From positions 2,914,501 to 2,978,500 of the forward strand of contig NZ_JAIHOO010000001.1 of assembly GCF_019733395.1 (NCBI RefSeq): a stretch of DNA of 64,000 bases, given 5' to 3'. Source of the DNA: Lysobacter sp. BMK333-48F3 (GTDB lineage Bacteria; Pseudomonadota; Gammaproteobacteria; Xanthomonadales; Xanthomonadaceae). The translations under genes were made by a program, and so were the position numbers. This document shows, piece after piece, positions 44,945-53,629 of this stretch (the first letter of the stretch is position 1; each line of letters opens with the position of its first letter). Below the pieces are notes generated by a model that saw nothing but the letters and a program-made list of their open reading frames with translations, was not told the DNA's origin and did no database searches.

Positions 44945-45943
44945 TCAGCGTTCGAACGTGGCGGTCGCCGACGGATAGTCGACGCTGATCTTCAAGTCGG
45001 CGAAGGCGTTGCCGCCGATCGCGCCGTCGACGCGCTGGTCCATCCACTTCGACATGTAGTCGTGGAAGTTGCGGTCGCGGCGTTCGGCGAACCACACCGG
45101 ACCGACCCGATAGCCGCCGACTTCCAGTTCCGGCACTTCGATCAGCCGCCCGCTGTCGTTGCGGTCGGCGTGTTCGATCACCCGCCAGTGCGGATGCCGT
45201 TCGCGCCAGCGTTGCAGCACGCTGGCGGCGATGAAGCTGCCGGCGCGATCGGCCGGGCCGCCGCCGAGTTCGCGCACGCCCTGTTCGGTCAGCATCAGGC
45301 TCGCGCCGGTGTCGAACAGCAGTTGCAGGGTTTCGCCGTCGATGCGCACCGCGATGCGCGGGAAGTGGGTGGTCGGGCGCCCGTCGTCGCCCTTCTGCAG
45401 GCCCAGGGCGACCCGGTGCGCGGCCTCGACCCGTGGCAGGGCGCCGTCGGGCAACAGGCGCAAGCGGCCGCGCGGATAGTCGAACTCCCAGCTGCGTCCG
45501 CCGAACCAGGCCGCGCCGAGCATGCCGTCGCCGATCCGGCGCTCCTGATCGGGCGGCGCGGCCAGCGTAGGCACGCCGCGCTGCGCGTCGCGCGGCGGCG
45601 GAATCCAGGCGCGCGGGTCGAACTGCGGCCAGGCCAGCAACTGCGGCGGCGCATCGGCGGCCTGCGCCTTGGGCGTAACGCCCATGGCGCGCGCGCCGGT
45701 GTGGGTGAACAGCAACCCGCCGCCGGTGTCGGAGAACAGACGCAGCTTGCGCCCGTCGCGCAACTGCGGCTGGAGGAAGAACCGTCCGGCTTCCAGCGTC
45801 GCCGGCAAGGTCATCGGCAGCTTCGACGCGACCGGCTCGGTGGGGGCGGCCGGCGCCTGCGCGCGCAGCGGCGACCAGGCCGCGAGCCCCAGCAGGGCCG
45901 CGGCCAGGGGAAGACGGAACAGCGGCGAAGACAGGTGCGTCAT
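44945..45943 (-). CDS. Secreted aspartic-protease-fold protein
   Basis: A 332-residue protein. The start at 45943 (MTHLSSPLFRLPLAAALLGLAA) gives a signal peptide; the frame to 46018 is longer without reason. Two aspartic-protease-like active-site motifs are seen: LFSDTGGG (Asp72) and LLFDTGASLML (about 215-225), each followed by a hydrophobic-Gly motif (GMLGAAWFGG, DGAIGGNAFADLKISVDY). One chain with two DTG halves suggests a pepsin-like pseudodimer or two retropepsin-like lobes. Activity is inferred from motifs only. Confidence 0.75.
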   Translation of the reverse strand: MTHLSSPLFRLPLAAALLGLAAWSPLRAQAPAAPTEPVASKLPMTLPATLEAGRFFLQPQLRDGRKLRLFSDTGGGLLFTHTGARAMGVTPKAQAADAPPQLLAWPQFDPRAWIPPPRDAQRGVPTLAAPPDQERRIGDGMLGAAWFGGRSWEFDYPRGRLRLLPDGALPRVEAAHRVALGLQKGDDGRPTTHFPRIAVRIDGETLQLLFDTGASLMLTEQGVRELGGGPADRAGSFIAASVLQRWRERHPHWRVIEHADRNDSGRLIEVPELEVGGYRVGPVWFAERRDRNFHDYMSKWMDQRVDGAIGGNAFADLKISVDYPSATATFER

Positions 45944-46052
45944 GGCGGACTCGCTGCGCAGTGAGGACAGCATCCAGCTTCGCTGCAACCGCGCCGGCGG
46001 GTCAGTGCAGGAGGTCAACCAACTTTCGGCAGTCCGCCCCGACGCTGACGGT

Positions 46053-46910
46053 TCAGTCCATGTACGCCGGGAATTTCGGCAGCGCGGCGAAATCCTCCGG
46101 CGCGTGCTGCACCACCACCTGGCCGGGGTGGGTCGCGAGCAGGCGCCTGACCCGTTCGAACGAGGCCAGGGTGTCGGCGCGGTTGTGGTTGAACGCCGGC
46201 ACCCGCGATTGCTCGTAGTTGGCCCGGGTGTGCCAGAGGTCGCCGGACAGCACCAGCGGGCCGAAGTTGGCCAGGCGCAGCATCAGCACGCGATGCCCCG
46301 GCGTGTGGCCGGGCGCGCGCAGGATGCGCACGCTGCCGTCGCCGAACAGATCGTCGTCGTCGTTGCCGTCGCGCAGCTTGGCCTGGCGCCAACCGGCGAA
46401 CAGCCTGGGGTCGACGCCGATCGGCGTCGGCGTAGCAGAAGCCCATTCCAGTTCGCTGCGATTGAGCACCCAGGTCGCCTTGGGGAACAGGCCGAGGTTG
46501 CCGCTGTGATCGGCGTGCAGGTGCGACAGAGCGACATAGTCGATGTCGGCCGGGCGCAGCTTGAGTTCGGCCAGTTGTTCGACCAGGGTGCGCTGGACCG
46601 TGAAGCGGATGCCCATGCCCGGCAGCGGCACGCCCTCGGGCTTGGCCGCGATCGCGTCGCCCAGTCCGGTGTCCCACAGCAACCGGCCCTTGGGATGCTC
46701 GATCAGGAAACAGGGCGCAGCCATGGTGCCGGACTGGCCGGCGTACTCGTCGGCGTCGGAGAACATGCCCATGTCCTGCAGGTCGATGCGTCCGCAGTCC
46801 AGGGCGTAGACGCGCAGCGAGGACGGCTGGGCGGCGGGCGGCGCCGCCTGCACGGAAGCGGCGAACAGCGTCCAGCTCAGTGCGGCGGCGAGAAAACGGG
46901 AGTGGCGCAT
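46053..46910 (-). CDS. Exported metallo-beta-lactamase-fold hydrolase, N-acyl-homoserine-lactonase-like
   Basis: A 285-residue protein with a signal peptide ending at VQA (about residue 22). Metal motif SHLHADHSG (His130, His132, Asp134, His135), third ligand GHTPGH, Asp in LSGDLWH, and a late His (VVVQHAPEDF). The overall layout resembles the AiiA/AhlS-type lactonases (MAAPCFLIEHPKGRLLWDTG). A quorum-quenching lactonase role is possible but other MBL hydrolases share these features. A TetR gene lies 163 bases upstream on the same strand. Confidence 0.87.
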   Translation of the reverse strand: MRHSRFLAAALSWTLFAASVQAAPPAAQPSSLRVYALDCGRIDLQDMGMFSDADEYAGQSGTMAAPCFLIEHPKGRLLWDTGLGDAIAAKPEGVPLPGMGIRFTVQRTLVEQLAELKLRPADIDYVALSHLHADHSGNLGLFPKATWVLNRSELEWASATPTPIGVDPRLFAGWRQAKLRDGNDDDDLFGDGSVRILRAPGHTPGHRVLMLRLANFGPLVLSGDLWHTRANYEQSRVPAFNHNRADTLASFERVRRLLATHPGQVVVQHAPEDFAALPKFPAYMD

Positions 46911-47035
46911 GGCGCGTGCTCGGCGATGGGGAGGACGCGGATTATCGCCAAGCCCCGCGGCCGCGGCTGTGCCGGACAGCGGAATATCGTGCCGGACTGT
47001 CGGGCCGGAATGGCCGCTCGCCGTCGCGTCTCCGG

Positions 47036-47081
47036 CGCGCGCGCTTCGATCGCGCGCTTCAATCCGCGCGCTTCAATCGTT
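47036..47081. repeat. Tandem GCGCGCTTCAATC repeat at the TetR 3' end
   Basis: Three near-identical units (GCGCTTCGATC, GCGCTTCAATC, GCGCTTCAATC) spaced 13-14 bases apart, overlapping the last codons of the TetR gene. No function is apparent. Confidence 0.55.
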
Positions 47082-47657
47082 CAACAGTCCGTGCAGCAAG
47101 CGGTCCAGCGAGGCGTCGTAGAAGGCGCGGAATTCGGCTTCGCCGTAACTGAAGCGGCCGGCGCGGTACAACGCGATCAGGCCGTGGGTGTGTCCCCACA
47201 ACGTCATCGCCAAGTCCCAGGCGTCGCCCTCGCGCAGCCGGCCGGCGCGTTGCGCTTCGGCGACCAGGTCGGCGACCACGTTCAAGGTCGGCGACAGGCG
47301 GGCGCGGAAGTCCTCGGGGAAGCGCCGCGCGCGTTCGCGCCGCATCGAGAAGGCGTGATCGAACAGGTGCGGATGGACCAGTGCGTAATCGAGGTAGATG
47401 CGCTGGGTCGCGAGCAGGCGCGCGATCACGTCGCCGCCGGCGCTGCGCGCGCTCCAATGGCGGGCGATCTGCTCGAAGCTGTCGTCGCAGATGCGCTGCA
47501 GCAGCGCTTCGCGATTGCGGAAGTGGCGGTAAATGGCCATCGGCGTGATCCCGACCGCCTCGCCGATGCGGCGCATGGTCACCGCTTGCGCGCCGCCGCG
47601 CTCGAACAAGGCCCGGGCGGCGCGCAGGATCCGGTCGGCGGTGGCGGGGGCGCTCAT
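47073..47657 (-). CDS. TetR family transcriptional regulator
   Basis: A 194-residue repressor. N-terminal helix-turn-helix [45 protein letters not shown], then a ligand-binding helical domain. The start at 47657 lies inside a perfect operator palindrome (47656-47674), a strong sign of autorepression. The divergent gene is hutU (start 146 bases away) and the gene downstream is the lactonase-like hydrolase; either could be the target. It is not the GntR-type HutC usually found with hut genes. Confidence 0.9.
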   Translation of the reverse strand: MSAPATADRILRAARALFERGGAQAVTMRRIGEAVGITPMAIYRHFRNREALLQRICDDSFEQIARHWSARSAGGDVIARLLATQRIYLDYALVHPHLFDHAFSMRRERARRFPEDFRARLSPTLNVVADLVAEAQRAGRLREGDAWDLAMTLWGHTHGLIALYRAGRFSYGEAEFRAFYDASLDRLLHGLLND

Positions 47658-47674
47658 GTATACAGCGTATACAT
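47656..47674. promoter_or_regulatory. TetR operator overlapping its own start codon
   Basis: ATGTATACAGCGTATACAT: two 8-bp arms around 3 bases. On the minus strand the last ATG of the palindrome is the TetR start codon, so repressor binding would block initiation of transcription and cover the translation start. It also faces the hutU promoter region. Confidence 0.8.
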
Positions 47675-47802
47675 CGGCGGCATCCGAGGGCAAATTCGCG
47701 GCCTTCGTGCGCCTATACGGGCGCTTCCGGCGGCATCGGCGCTGGCGGCGGCGAAGAACGCGGCGCGATAATTTCGCCATCCCACACCGCCGGAACATCG
47801 CC

Positions 47803-49473
47803 ATGTCCGCAGGCACCCGCCTCGATCCCGCCCGTGTCGTCCGCGCCCCGCGCGGCAGCGAAAAGAGCTGCAAGTCCTGGCTCAGCGAAGCCGCTTTCCG
47901 CATGCTGCAGAACAATCTCGACCCCGAGGTGGCGGAGAACCCGACCGCGCTGGTGGTCTACGGCGGCATCGGCCGCGCCGCGCGCGACTGGGAAAGCTTC
48001 GACGCGATCCTCAAGTCGCTGCGCGAGCTGGAAGACAACGAGACCCTGCTGATCCAGTCCGGCAAGCCGGTCGGCGTGTTCCCGACCCATGCCGACGCGC
48101 CGCGCGTGCTGCTGGCCAACTCCAACCTGGTGCCGCACTGGGCCAACTGGGAGCACTTCAACGAGCTCGATAAGAAGGGCCTGATGATGTACGGCCAGAT
48201 GACGGCCGGCTCGTGGATCTACATCGGCTCGCAGGGCATCGTCCAGGGCACCTTTGAAACCTTCGTTGAAATGGGCCGCCAGCACTACGGCGGCGATCTC
48301 AAGGGCAAGTGGATCCTCACCGCCGGCCTCGGCGGCATGGGCGGCGCGCAGCCGCTGGCCGCGTCGCTGGCCGGCGCCAGCTCGCTGACCATCGAATGCC
48401 GCCAGGCCAGCATCGATTTCCGCCTGCGCACCCGCTACGTCGACGAGCAGGCCCACGACCTCGACGACGCCCTGGCGCGGATCGCCAAGTACACCGCCGC
48501 CGGCGAAGCCAAGTCGATCGCCCTGCTCGGCAACGCCGCCGACATCCTGCCCGAGCTGGTGCGCCGCGGCGTGCGTCCGGACTGCGTCACCGACCAGACC
48601 TCGGCGCACGATCCGGTGCACGGTTACCTGCCGATCGGCTGGACCGTGGAGCAATGGCTGGAAGCGCAGAACAGCGACCCGGCCCGGGTCCGCGACGAAG
48701 CCAAGAAGTCGATGCGCGTCCACGTCGAAGCCATGCTGGCCTTCCACGCCCAGGGCATCCCGACCGTCGATTACGGCAACAACATCCGCCAGATGGCCAA
48801 GGACGAGGGCTGCGCCAACGCCTTCGATTTCCCGGGCTTCGTTCCGGCCTATGTGCGTCCGCTGTTCTGCCGCGGCGTCGGCCCGTTCCGCTGGGTCGCG
48901 CTCAGCGGCGATCCGGAAGACATCTACAAGACCGACGCCAAGGTCAAGGAAATCATCGCCGACGATCCGCATCTGCATCGCTGGCTGGACATGGCGCGCG
49001 AGCGGATCAGCTTCCAGGGCCTGCCGGCGCGGATCTGCTGGGTCGGCCTGGGCCTGCGCCACAAGCTCGGCCTGGCGTTCAACGAAATGGTCCGCAACGG
49101 CGAGCTGAAGGCGCCGGTGGTGATCGGCCGCGACCACCTCGACAGCGGCTCGGTGGCCTCGCCGAACCGCGAGACCGAGGCGATGCGCGACGGCAGCGAC
49201 GCGGTCAGCGACTGGCCGCTGCTCAACGCCATGCTCAACGTCGCCGGCGGCGCGACCTGGGTCTCGCTGCACCACGGCGGCGGCGTCGGCATGGGCTATT
49301 CGCAGCACTCTGGCGTGGTCATCGTCTGCGACGGCAGCGAAGAAGCCGACAAGCGCATCGCCCGGGTGCTGTGGAACGACCCCGGCACCGGCGTCATGCG
49401 CCACGCCGACGCCGGCTATGAGATCGCGCGCGATTGCGCCAGGGAGCAGGGGCTGAAGCTGCCGATGCTCTGA
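47803..49473 (+). CDS. hutU: Urocanate hydratase
   Basis: Second enzyme of histidine degradation: urocanate to 4-imidazolone-5-propanoate using tightly bound NAD+. It has 556 residues, the normal length. Diagnostic segments: [48 protein letters not shown] (NAD site), [14 protein letters not shown], and the C-terminal [24 protein letters not shown] -10-like GATAAT lies at 47767-47772. hutI and hutF are about 8 kb upstream, separated by unrelated genes. Confidence 0.97.
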   Translation: MSAGTRLDPARVVRAPRGSEKSCKSWLSEAAFRMLQNNLDPEVAENPTALVVYGGIGRAARDWESFDAILKSLRELEDNETLLIQSGKPVGVFPTHADAPRVLLANSNLVPHWANWEHFNELDKKGLMMYGQMTAGSWIYIGSQGIVQGTFETFVEMGRQHYGGDLKGKWILTAGLGGMGGAQPLAASLAGASSLTIECRQASIDFRLRTRYVDEQAHDLDDALARIAKYTAAGEAKSIALLGNAADILPELVRRGVRPDCVTDQTSAHDPVHGYLPIGWTVEQWLEAQNSDPARVRDEAKKSMRVHVEAMLAFHAQGIPTVDYGNNIRQMAKDEGCANAFDFPGFVPAYVRPLFCRGVGPFRWVALSGDPEDIYKTDAKVKEIIADDPHLHRWLDMARERISFQGLPARICWVGLGLRHKLGLAFNEMVRNGELKAPVVIGRDHLDSGSVASPNRETEAMRDGSDAVSDWPLLNAMLNVAGGATWVSLHHGGGVGMGYSQHSGVVIVCDGSEEADKRIARVLWNDPGTGVMRHADAGYEIARDCAREQGLKLPML

Positions 49474-49500
49474 GCCTCGCCGCCAGTCCACAGTCCGCCA

Positions 49501-49530
49501 CGACGGCCCGCATTCGCGGGCCGTCGTCGT
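49501..49530 (+). terminator. Terminator after hutU
   Basis: Perfect 11-bp stem CGACGGCCCGC / GCGGGCCGTCG with loop ATTC, followed by TCGTTTCG. It lies 28 bases after the hutU stop. Confidence 0.7.
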
Positions 49531-49558
49531 TTCGAAGCGCAAACCGCGGCGCTGCCCC

Positions 49559-49691
49559 TGTAGGAGCGGCGTAAGCCGCGACAGCCGCAGCGGTGTCATT
49601 CCACGCGAGCGGCCGAAGTCCGGATGTCCGGGCTTCGGCCGCCGCGCTTGCGTACGTCGCTGCGATGGTCGCGGCTTACGCCGCTCCTACA
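49559..49691. repeat. Dispersed extragenic palindrome, copy D
   Basis: Arms TAGGAGCGGCGTAAGCCGCG (from 49561) and the exact complement GTCGCGGCTTACGCCGCTCC (from 49668). Relative to copy A, the change TGAG to TAAG on one arm is matched by CTCA to CTTA on the other, preserving pairing. It lies between the convergent hutU and SRPBCC genes. Confidence 0.85.
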
Positions 49692-49706
49692 GGGGACGCC
49701 TCGGGC

Positions 49707-50150
49707 TCAGCCCGGAATCGTCGGCTCGACCAGGCGTTCGAGCAGGGTCAGCGATTCCTGCCAGCCGAGGTGGCACTGCTCGGCCGGGATCACGTCCGGA
49801 ATGCCTTCCTGCACCACCTCCACTTCGGTACCGCAGGACACGGCGCGGAAAGTGATGGTGGTCATGATGGTGCCGGGCAGGTTGGGGTCGTCGAAGCGGT
49901 CGTCGTGGACGATGCGTTCGCCGGGCACCAGCTCCAGATAGGTGCCGCCGAAGCTGTGGCTGCCGCCGCTGCCGAAATTGGTGAAGCTCATCCGGTAGCG
50001 GCCGCCGACCTTGGCCTCCAGTTCGTGCACGGTGCAGGTGAAGCCGTCCGGCGGCAACCACTTGCACAGGGCGGCGGGGTCGAGGAAGGCGCGGTAGACG
50101 CGTTCCGGCGGGGCGGTGAAGACGCGCAGCAGGCGAACGGTGTTGCTCAT
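49707..50150 (-). CDS. SRPBCC/AHSA1 family protein
   Basis: A 147-residue protein of the START-like fold (VRLLRVFTAPPERVYRAFLDPAALCKWLPPDGFTCTVHEL start, then TFRAVSCGTEVEVVQEG and a C-terminal helix GWQESLTLLERLVE). GGAG precedes the ATG at 50150. This fold binds hydrophobic ligands or acts as an Hsp90 co-chaperone relative; the ligand here is not known. Confidence 0.88.
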   Translation of the reverse strand: MSNTVRLLRVFTAPPERVYRAFLDPAALCKWLPPDGFTCTVHELEAKVGGRYRMSFTNFGSGGSHSFGGTYLELVPGERIVHDDRFDDPNLPGTIMTTITFRAVSCGTEVEVVQEGIPDVIPAEQCHLGWQESLTLLERLVEPTIPG

Positions 50151-50420
50151 GGGTGATCTCCGATAGAGAGGTGTAGCCCTCATTCATGGCGACGAACGGG
50201 CAGGGCCGGAATCGACATCCGCGGCGAACGCCGATTTTGGCTGGCGCGTTCTGGCCGGCGCGCTCGGGACGGCACGCGCCGCGGGACGCGGTTCAGGTTG
50301 TAACCCAGACCGCGGCCGGTCCGAAACGCGAAATCGCCCCCGATTCATCGGACGGTTGTCACTAGCCAAGCCGCGCCGCGTCCCTATCATCGGGCGGTGC
50401 CTCCCCGCATGGAGCCTGCG

Positions 50421-51845
50421 ATGACTCAGGATCTCTCGGCCGTCGAGACGGCCGCCGCACCGCCTTCGCTGTGGCGCGAACTGCGCGACGCGGTGCGCGG
50501 CACCGACGCCGATTACACCAAGATTCCGTTGCGCCGCGCCGTGTTCCTGCTCGCAGTGCCGATGGTGCTGGAACTGGTACTGGAATCCACCTTCGCGGTG
50601 GTCGACATCTTCTTCGTCGCCAAGCTCGGCCCCTCGGCGGTGGCCACGGTCGGCCTGACCGAGAGCTATCTGTTCCTGCTGTACGCGGTGGCGATGGGCC
50701 TGGCGATGGCGGTGACCGCGGTGGTCGCGCGCCGGATCGGCGAGGGCAAGCGCGAGGAAGCCGGGATCACCGCGGTGCAGGCGATCTTCATCGCCGTGCT
50801 GGTGTCGGTGCTGCCGGCGGTGGCCGGGATTGTTTATGCCCAGGACCTGCTGCGGCTGATGGGCGCCGACGCCTGGAGCATCGAACACGGCTACCGCTAT
50901 ACCCAATGGATGCTCGGCGGCAACGCGGTGATCATGTTGCTGTTCGTGATCAACGCGATCTTCCGCGGCGCCGGCGACGCCGCCATCGCGATGCGGGTGC
51001 TGTGGCTGTCCAACGGCCTCAACATCCTGCTGTGCCCGATCCTGATCTTCGGCCTCGGGCCGGCGCCCGAGCTCGGCATCGAAGGTGCCGCCATCGCCAC
51101 CAACATCGGCCGCGGCATCGGCGTGGCCTACCAGCTGTGGGTGCTGTTCCGCGGCGGCAAGCACATCCGGGTGACGATGGCGCAGTTGGCCTGGCGCGGG
51201 GCGATGCTGTGGAACATCGTCCGCACCTCGCTCGGCGGGATCGGCCAGATGATCGTGGCGATGACTGCGTGGATCTTCCTGATGCGCATCCTGGCCGCGA
51301 TCGGCAGCGAGGCGGTGGCCGGCGCGACCATCGCCATCCGCCTGATGATGTTCACGATGATGCCGGCCTGGGGCATGTCCAACGCCGCCGCGACCCTGGT
51401 CGGGCAGAACCTCGGCGCCGGCCACCCCGAACGCGCCGAGGCCTCGGTGTGGCGGATCGGCTGGTACAACATGGCCTATCTGATCGCGGTCTCGGTGCTG
51501 TTCTTCGCCCTGCCGCAGCAACTGGTCGGCATCTTCACCGCCGATCCCGAGGTGGTGAGGATCGGCGCCGAGTGGCTGCGGATCCTGTCGTACTCGTTCT
51601 TCATCTACGGCTGGTGGATGGTGACCGTGCAGGCCTTCAACGGCGCCGGCGACACCATGACCCCGACCAAGATCAACGTGGTGTTTTTCTGGCTGATCCA
51701 GATCCCGTTGTCCTACGTCCTGGCGATCTCGCTGGGCTGGGCCCATTCGGGCGTGTTCTGGGGCGTGTTCGTGTCCGAAACCGCGGTCGGCGTGTTCACC
51801 CTGTGGCTGTTCACGCGCGGAAAGTGGAAGCAGGCGCAGGTGTAG
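50421..51845 (+). CDS. MATE family multidrug/toxin efflux transporter
   Basis: A 474-residue inner-membrane antiporter with 12 predicted transmembrane helices in two pseudo-symmetric bundles (AVFLLAVPMVLELVLESTFAVVDIFFVAKLG opens the first). Repeat features include VGLTESYLFLLYAVAMGLAMAVTAVVARRIGEG and NAAATLVGQNLGAGHPERAE, with FNGAGDTMTPTKIN late. It exports cationic drugs or natural products against Na+ or H+. The ATG at 50421 has GGAG 6 bases upstream; the ATG at 50409 is the alternative. Confidence 0.92.
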   Translation: MTQDLSAVETAAAPPSLWRELRDAVRGTDADYTKIPLRRAVFLLAVPMVLELVLESTFAVVDIFFVAKLGPSAVATVGLTESYLFLLYAVAMGLAMAVTAVVARRIGEGKREEAGITAVQAIFIAVLVSVLPAVAGIVYAQDLLRLMGADAWSIEHGYRYTQWMLGGNAVIMLLFVINAIFRGAGDAAIAMRVLWLSNGLNILLCPILIFGLGPAPELGIEGAAIATNIGRGIGVAYQLWVLFRGGKHIRVTMAQLAWRGAMLWNIVRTSLGGIGQMIVAMTAWIFLMRILAAIGSEAVAGATIAIRLMMFTMMPAWGMSNAAATLVGQNLGAGHPERAEASVWRIGWYNMAYLIAVSVLFFALPQQLVGIFTADPEVVRIGAEWLRILSYSFFIYGWWMVTVQAFNGAGDTMTPTKINVVFFWLIQIPLSYVLAISLGWAHSGVFWGVFVSETAVGVFTLWLFTRGKWKQAQV

Positions 51846-51884
51846 CGGCCGTCGACGAGCGGCTTGCCCGCACGGGCGGGCCGC

Positions 51885-52121
51885 TCATCCCGGCGAATCC
51901 AGATAGCGGTAGGCGGCGAACGCCGCGACCGCGAAGCCGATCCAGACCGCCAGCCCGACCAGCGCGCACGGCGTGTCGCCGGGCTCTTTCTTGCCGTAGA
52001 ACGGCTTCAGGACGACCCGGCCGGTGCCGTGCAGCAGCAGTTCGACCACGCCTTCCAGCAACAGGCGCCCGACCAGCCTCAGGGCGCCGCCGAGCAGTTC
52101 GCCTACCGCGTCCAATGCCAT
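51885..52121 (-). CDS. Small inner-membrane protein of unknown function
   Basis: A 78-residue protein. The N-terminal 35 residues form an amphipathic Leu-rich segment (ALDAVGELLGGALRLVGRLLLEGVVELLL). Residues about 52-72 form a transmembrane helix (CALVGLAVWIGFAVAAFAAYRYL). It is third in a minus-strand group after the hydrolase and VOC genes, and convergent with MATE (40 bases between stops). No family recognised. Confidence 0.65.
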   Translation of the reverse strand: MALDAVGELLGGALRLVGRLLLEGVVELLLHGTGRVVLKPFYGKKEPGDTPCALVGLAVWIGFAVAAFAAYRYLDSPG

Positions 52122-52190
52122 CGTCTCTCTCCGCTGCCGCCGCCGCGCCGGCCGTAGCTTAGCCGGTGCATGGCGGCCCGGAGCGGCGAC

Positions 52191-52541
52191 TCAGCGGTCC
52201 GACCACACCGCCAGTTCGTAGCCGTTGGGGTCGACGAAGTGGAAGCGGCGACCGCCGGGGAACTCGTGCTCGGCGACGATCGGCGCGCCGGCGGCCTCGA
52301 CCCGGCGCCGCGCGTCGGCGAGATCGTCGGCGTAGATCACCACCAGCGCGCCGCCCGGCTTGGGCGCGGCGTGGGCGTTGAAGCCGCCCTTCATGCGGCC
52401 GTCGTCGAACTCGCAGTAGTCCGGGCCGTAGTCGGTGAAGCTCCAGCCGAACGCGGCGCCGTAGAAGGCCTTGGCGGCGGCGATGTCGGCGACGGCGAAT
52501 TCGAGGTAGTCCAGGCGCAGGTTGCGGTCGGAGGCGGTCAT
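52191..52541 (-). CDS. VOC (glyoxalase/bleomycin-resistance fold) protein
   Basis: A 116-residue single-domain VOC protein: LDYLEFAVADIAAAKAFYGAAFGW, FDDGRMKGGFN, VVIYADDLADARRRVEAAGA, and HFVDPNGYELAVWS. The family uses paired beta-alpha-beta modules for metal-dependent chemistry or drug sequestration. The substrate is unknown. Its start lies 25 bases after the hydrolase stop on the same strand, suggesting an operon. Confidence 0.9.
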   Translation of the reverse strand: MTASDRNLRLDYLEFAVADIAAAKAFYGAAFGWSFTDYGPDYCEFDDGRMKGGFNAHAAPKPGGALVVIYADDLADARRRVEAAGAPIVAEHEFPGGRRFHFVDPNGYELAVWSDR

Positions 52542-52565
52542 GGCGGTCCTGTTAGGGGCGGTGGG

Positions 52566-53441
52566 TCAACCGGCCGTGCGCGGGGCGACGGCTTCGGCGA
52601 GGAAGGCGCTCAGCGCCTGGCGGAATTCGGGCGAATCGGCGGCGTTGACGTGATTGCGCGCGGGCACGATCAGCAGGCGCTTGCGTCCCTCAGGCAGCGG
52701 CGTGGCCCGATACAGGGCTTCGGCGAAGCGCGGCGGGGTGGCGACGTCGTTTTCGCCGGCGACGAACAGCACCGGTTCGTCCAGGGCTTCGACGACCTGC
52801 TGGTTGCCCTGGCCGGCCAGGGCGCCGGCCGGGGCGACGCGCCGCACCAGCATCCGCGCCCATAGCTTCTGTCGCGAACGCATGTGCGCGCCCCAGTCTT
52901 CGAAACTGGTCACCGAGCTTTCCAGGATCAGGCCGTCGAGCCGCCGGCTCGCCGCGACCCGCCCGGCCATGAAGCTGCCCAGCGAATGGCCGTGCACGAT
53001 CAGCGGCAGGCCGGACAGCTCCGGGTCTTGCCGCAAGCGGTCGTAGACCGTGCCTGCGTCGCTCAGCAAAGCGTCCAGCGACGCCGTGCCGGTGCTGGCG
53101 CCGTAGCCTCGGTGATCGACCAGGACGAAATTGACCGGCGCGTCGGCATAGGCCTTGGCGCTGGTCGCGGCCTGCCTGGCCACGGTGTAGCCGTTGCCGC
53201 CGAAGTACAGGACCGTGGCGACCGCGTCGCGGCGCAGGAAGCGCAGCGCGTACAGCTGCGCGCCGTCGGCGTCGATGCGGCTTTCTTCGATCCGGTAGGC
53301 CGGCAGTTGCGCGCGCAACGCGGCCAGGTCGGCGGCCGGCGCGGGTCGCGCGATCACGATGTTGTCCTCGCGCACGTGCCAGGTGCAGGCGGACAGGGCG
53401 GTAGCGAGCAGCAACGAACACAGAACGCGGGCTGGCTTCAT
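52566..53441 (-). CDS. Lipid-anchored alpha/beta hydrolase
   Basis: A 291-residue protein. GGAGG lies directly upstream of the ATG at 53441, and the signal peptide ends in the lipobox LSAC (Cys19). Hydrolase fold: LYFGGNGY (oxyanion strand), LVDHRGYGAST, nucleophile elbow GHSLGS (about 150), Asp in FVAGENDVATPP, His in PARNHVN. It resembles the DUF/YfhR-type bacterial hydrolases (serine aminopeptidase S33-like). The substrate is unknown. Confidence 0.88.
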   Translation of the reverse strand: MKPARVLCSLLLATALSACTWHVREDNIVIARPAPAADLAALRAQLPAYRIEESRIDADGAQLYALRFLRRDAVATVLYFGGNGYTVARQAATSAKAYADAPVNFVLVDHRGYGASTGTASLDALLSDAGTVYDRLRQDPELSGLPLIVHGHSLGSFMAGRVAASRRLDGLILESSVTSFEDWGAHMRSRQKLWARMLVRRVAPAGALAGQGNQQVVEALDEPVLFVAGENDVATPPRFAEALYRATPLPEGRKRLLIVPARNHVNAADSPEFRQALSAFLAEAVAPRTAG

Positions 53442-53560
53442 GGATCCTCCTTGACGACGTTGTTGCGTGGCCGCGGTCTTGCCGTACCCGCGAAAGGCGT
53501 CATGTATCGCCGTTCGCGCGCCGAAAGGGAAGCCGGAGCGGACGGCTGCCGCAACGCGGA

Positions 53561-53592
53561 CACGAAAAAGGCCGCCGGTCGCCCGGCGGCCT
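53561..53592 (-). terminator. Rho-independent terminator after the CsgG-like gene
   Basis: On the minus strand: stem AGGCCGCCGG / CCGGCGGCCT with a 4-base loop followed by TTTTTCG. It lies about 40 bases after the stop codon of the CsgG-like gene. Confidence 0.88.
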
Positions 53593-53629
53593 GGCTTCGC
53601 GCAATCAACGCGCCGCGATGGGCTGCGGT

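Noticed and set aside
47073-47657. HutC regulator of the hut genes
   Set aside because: HutC is a GntR-family protein. This one has a TetR helix-turn-helix, so a link to hutU is only positional.
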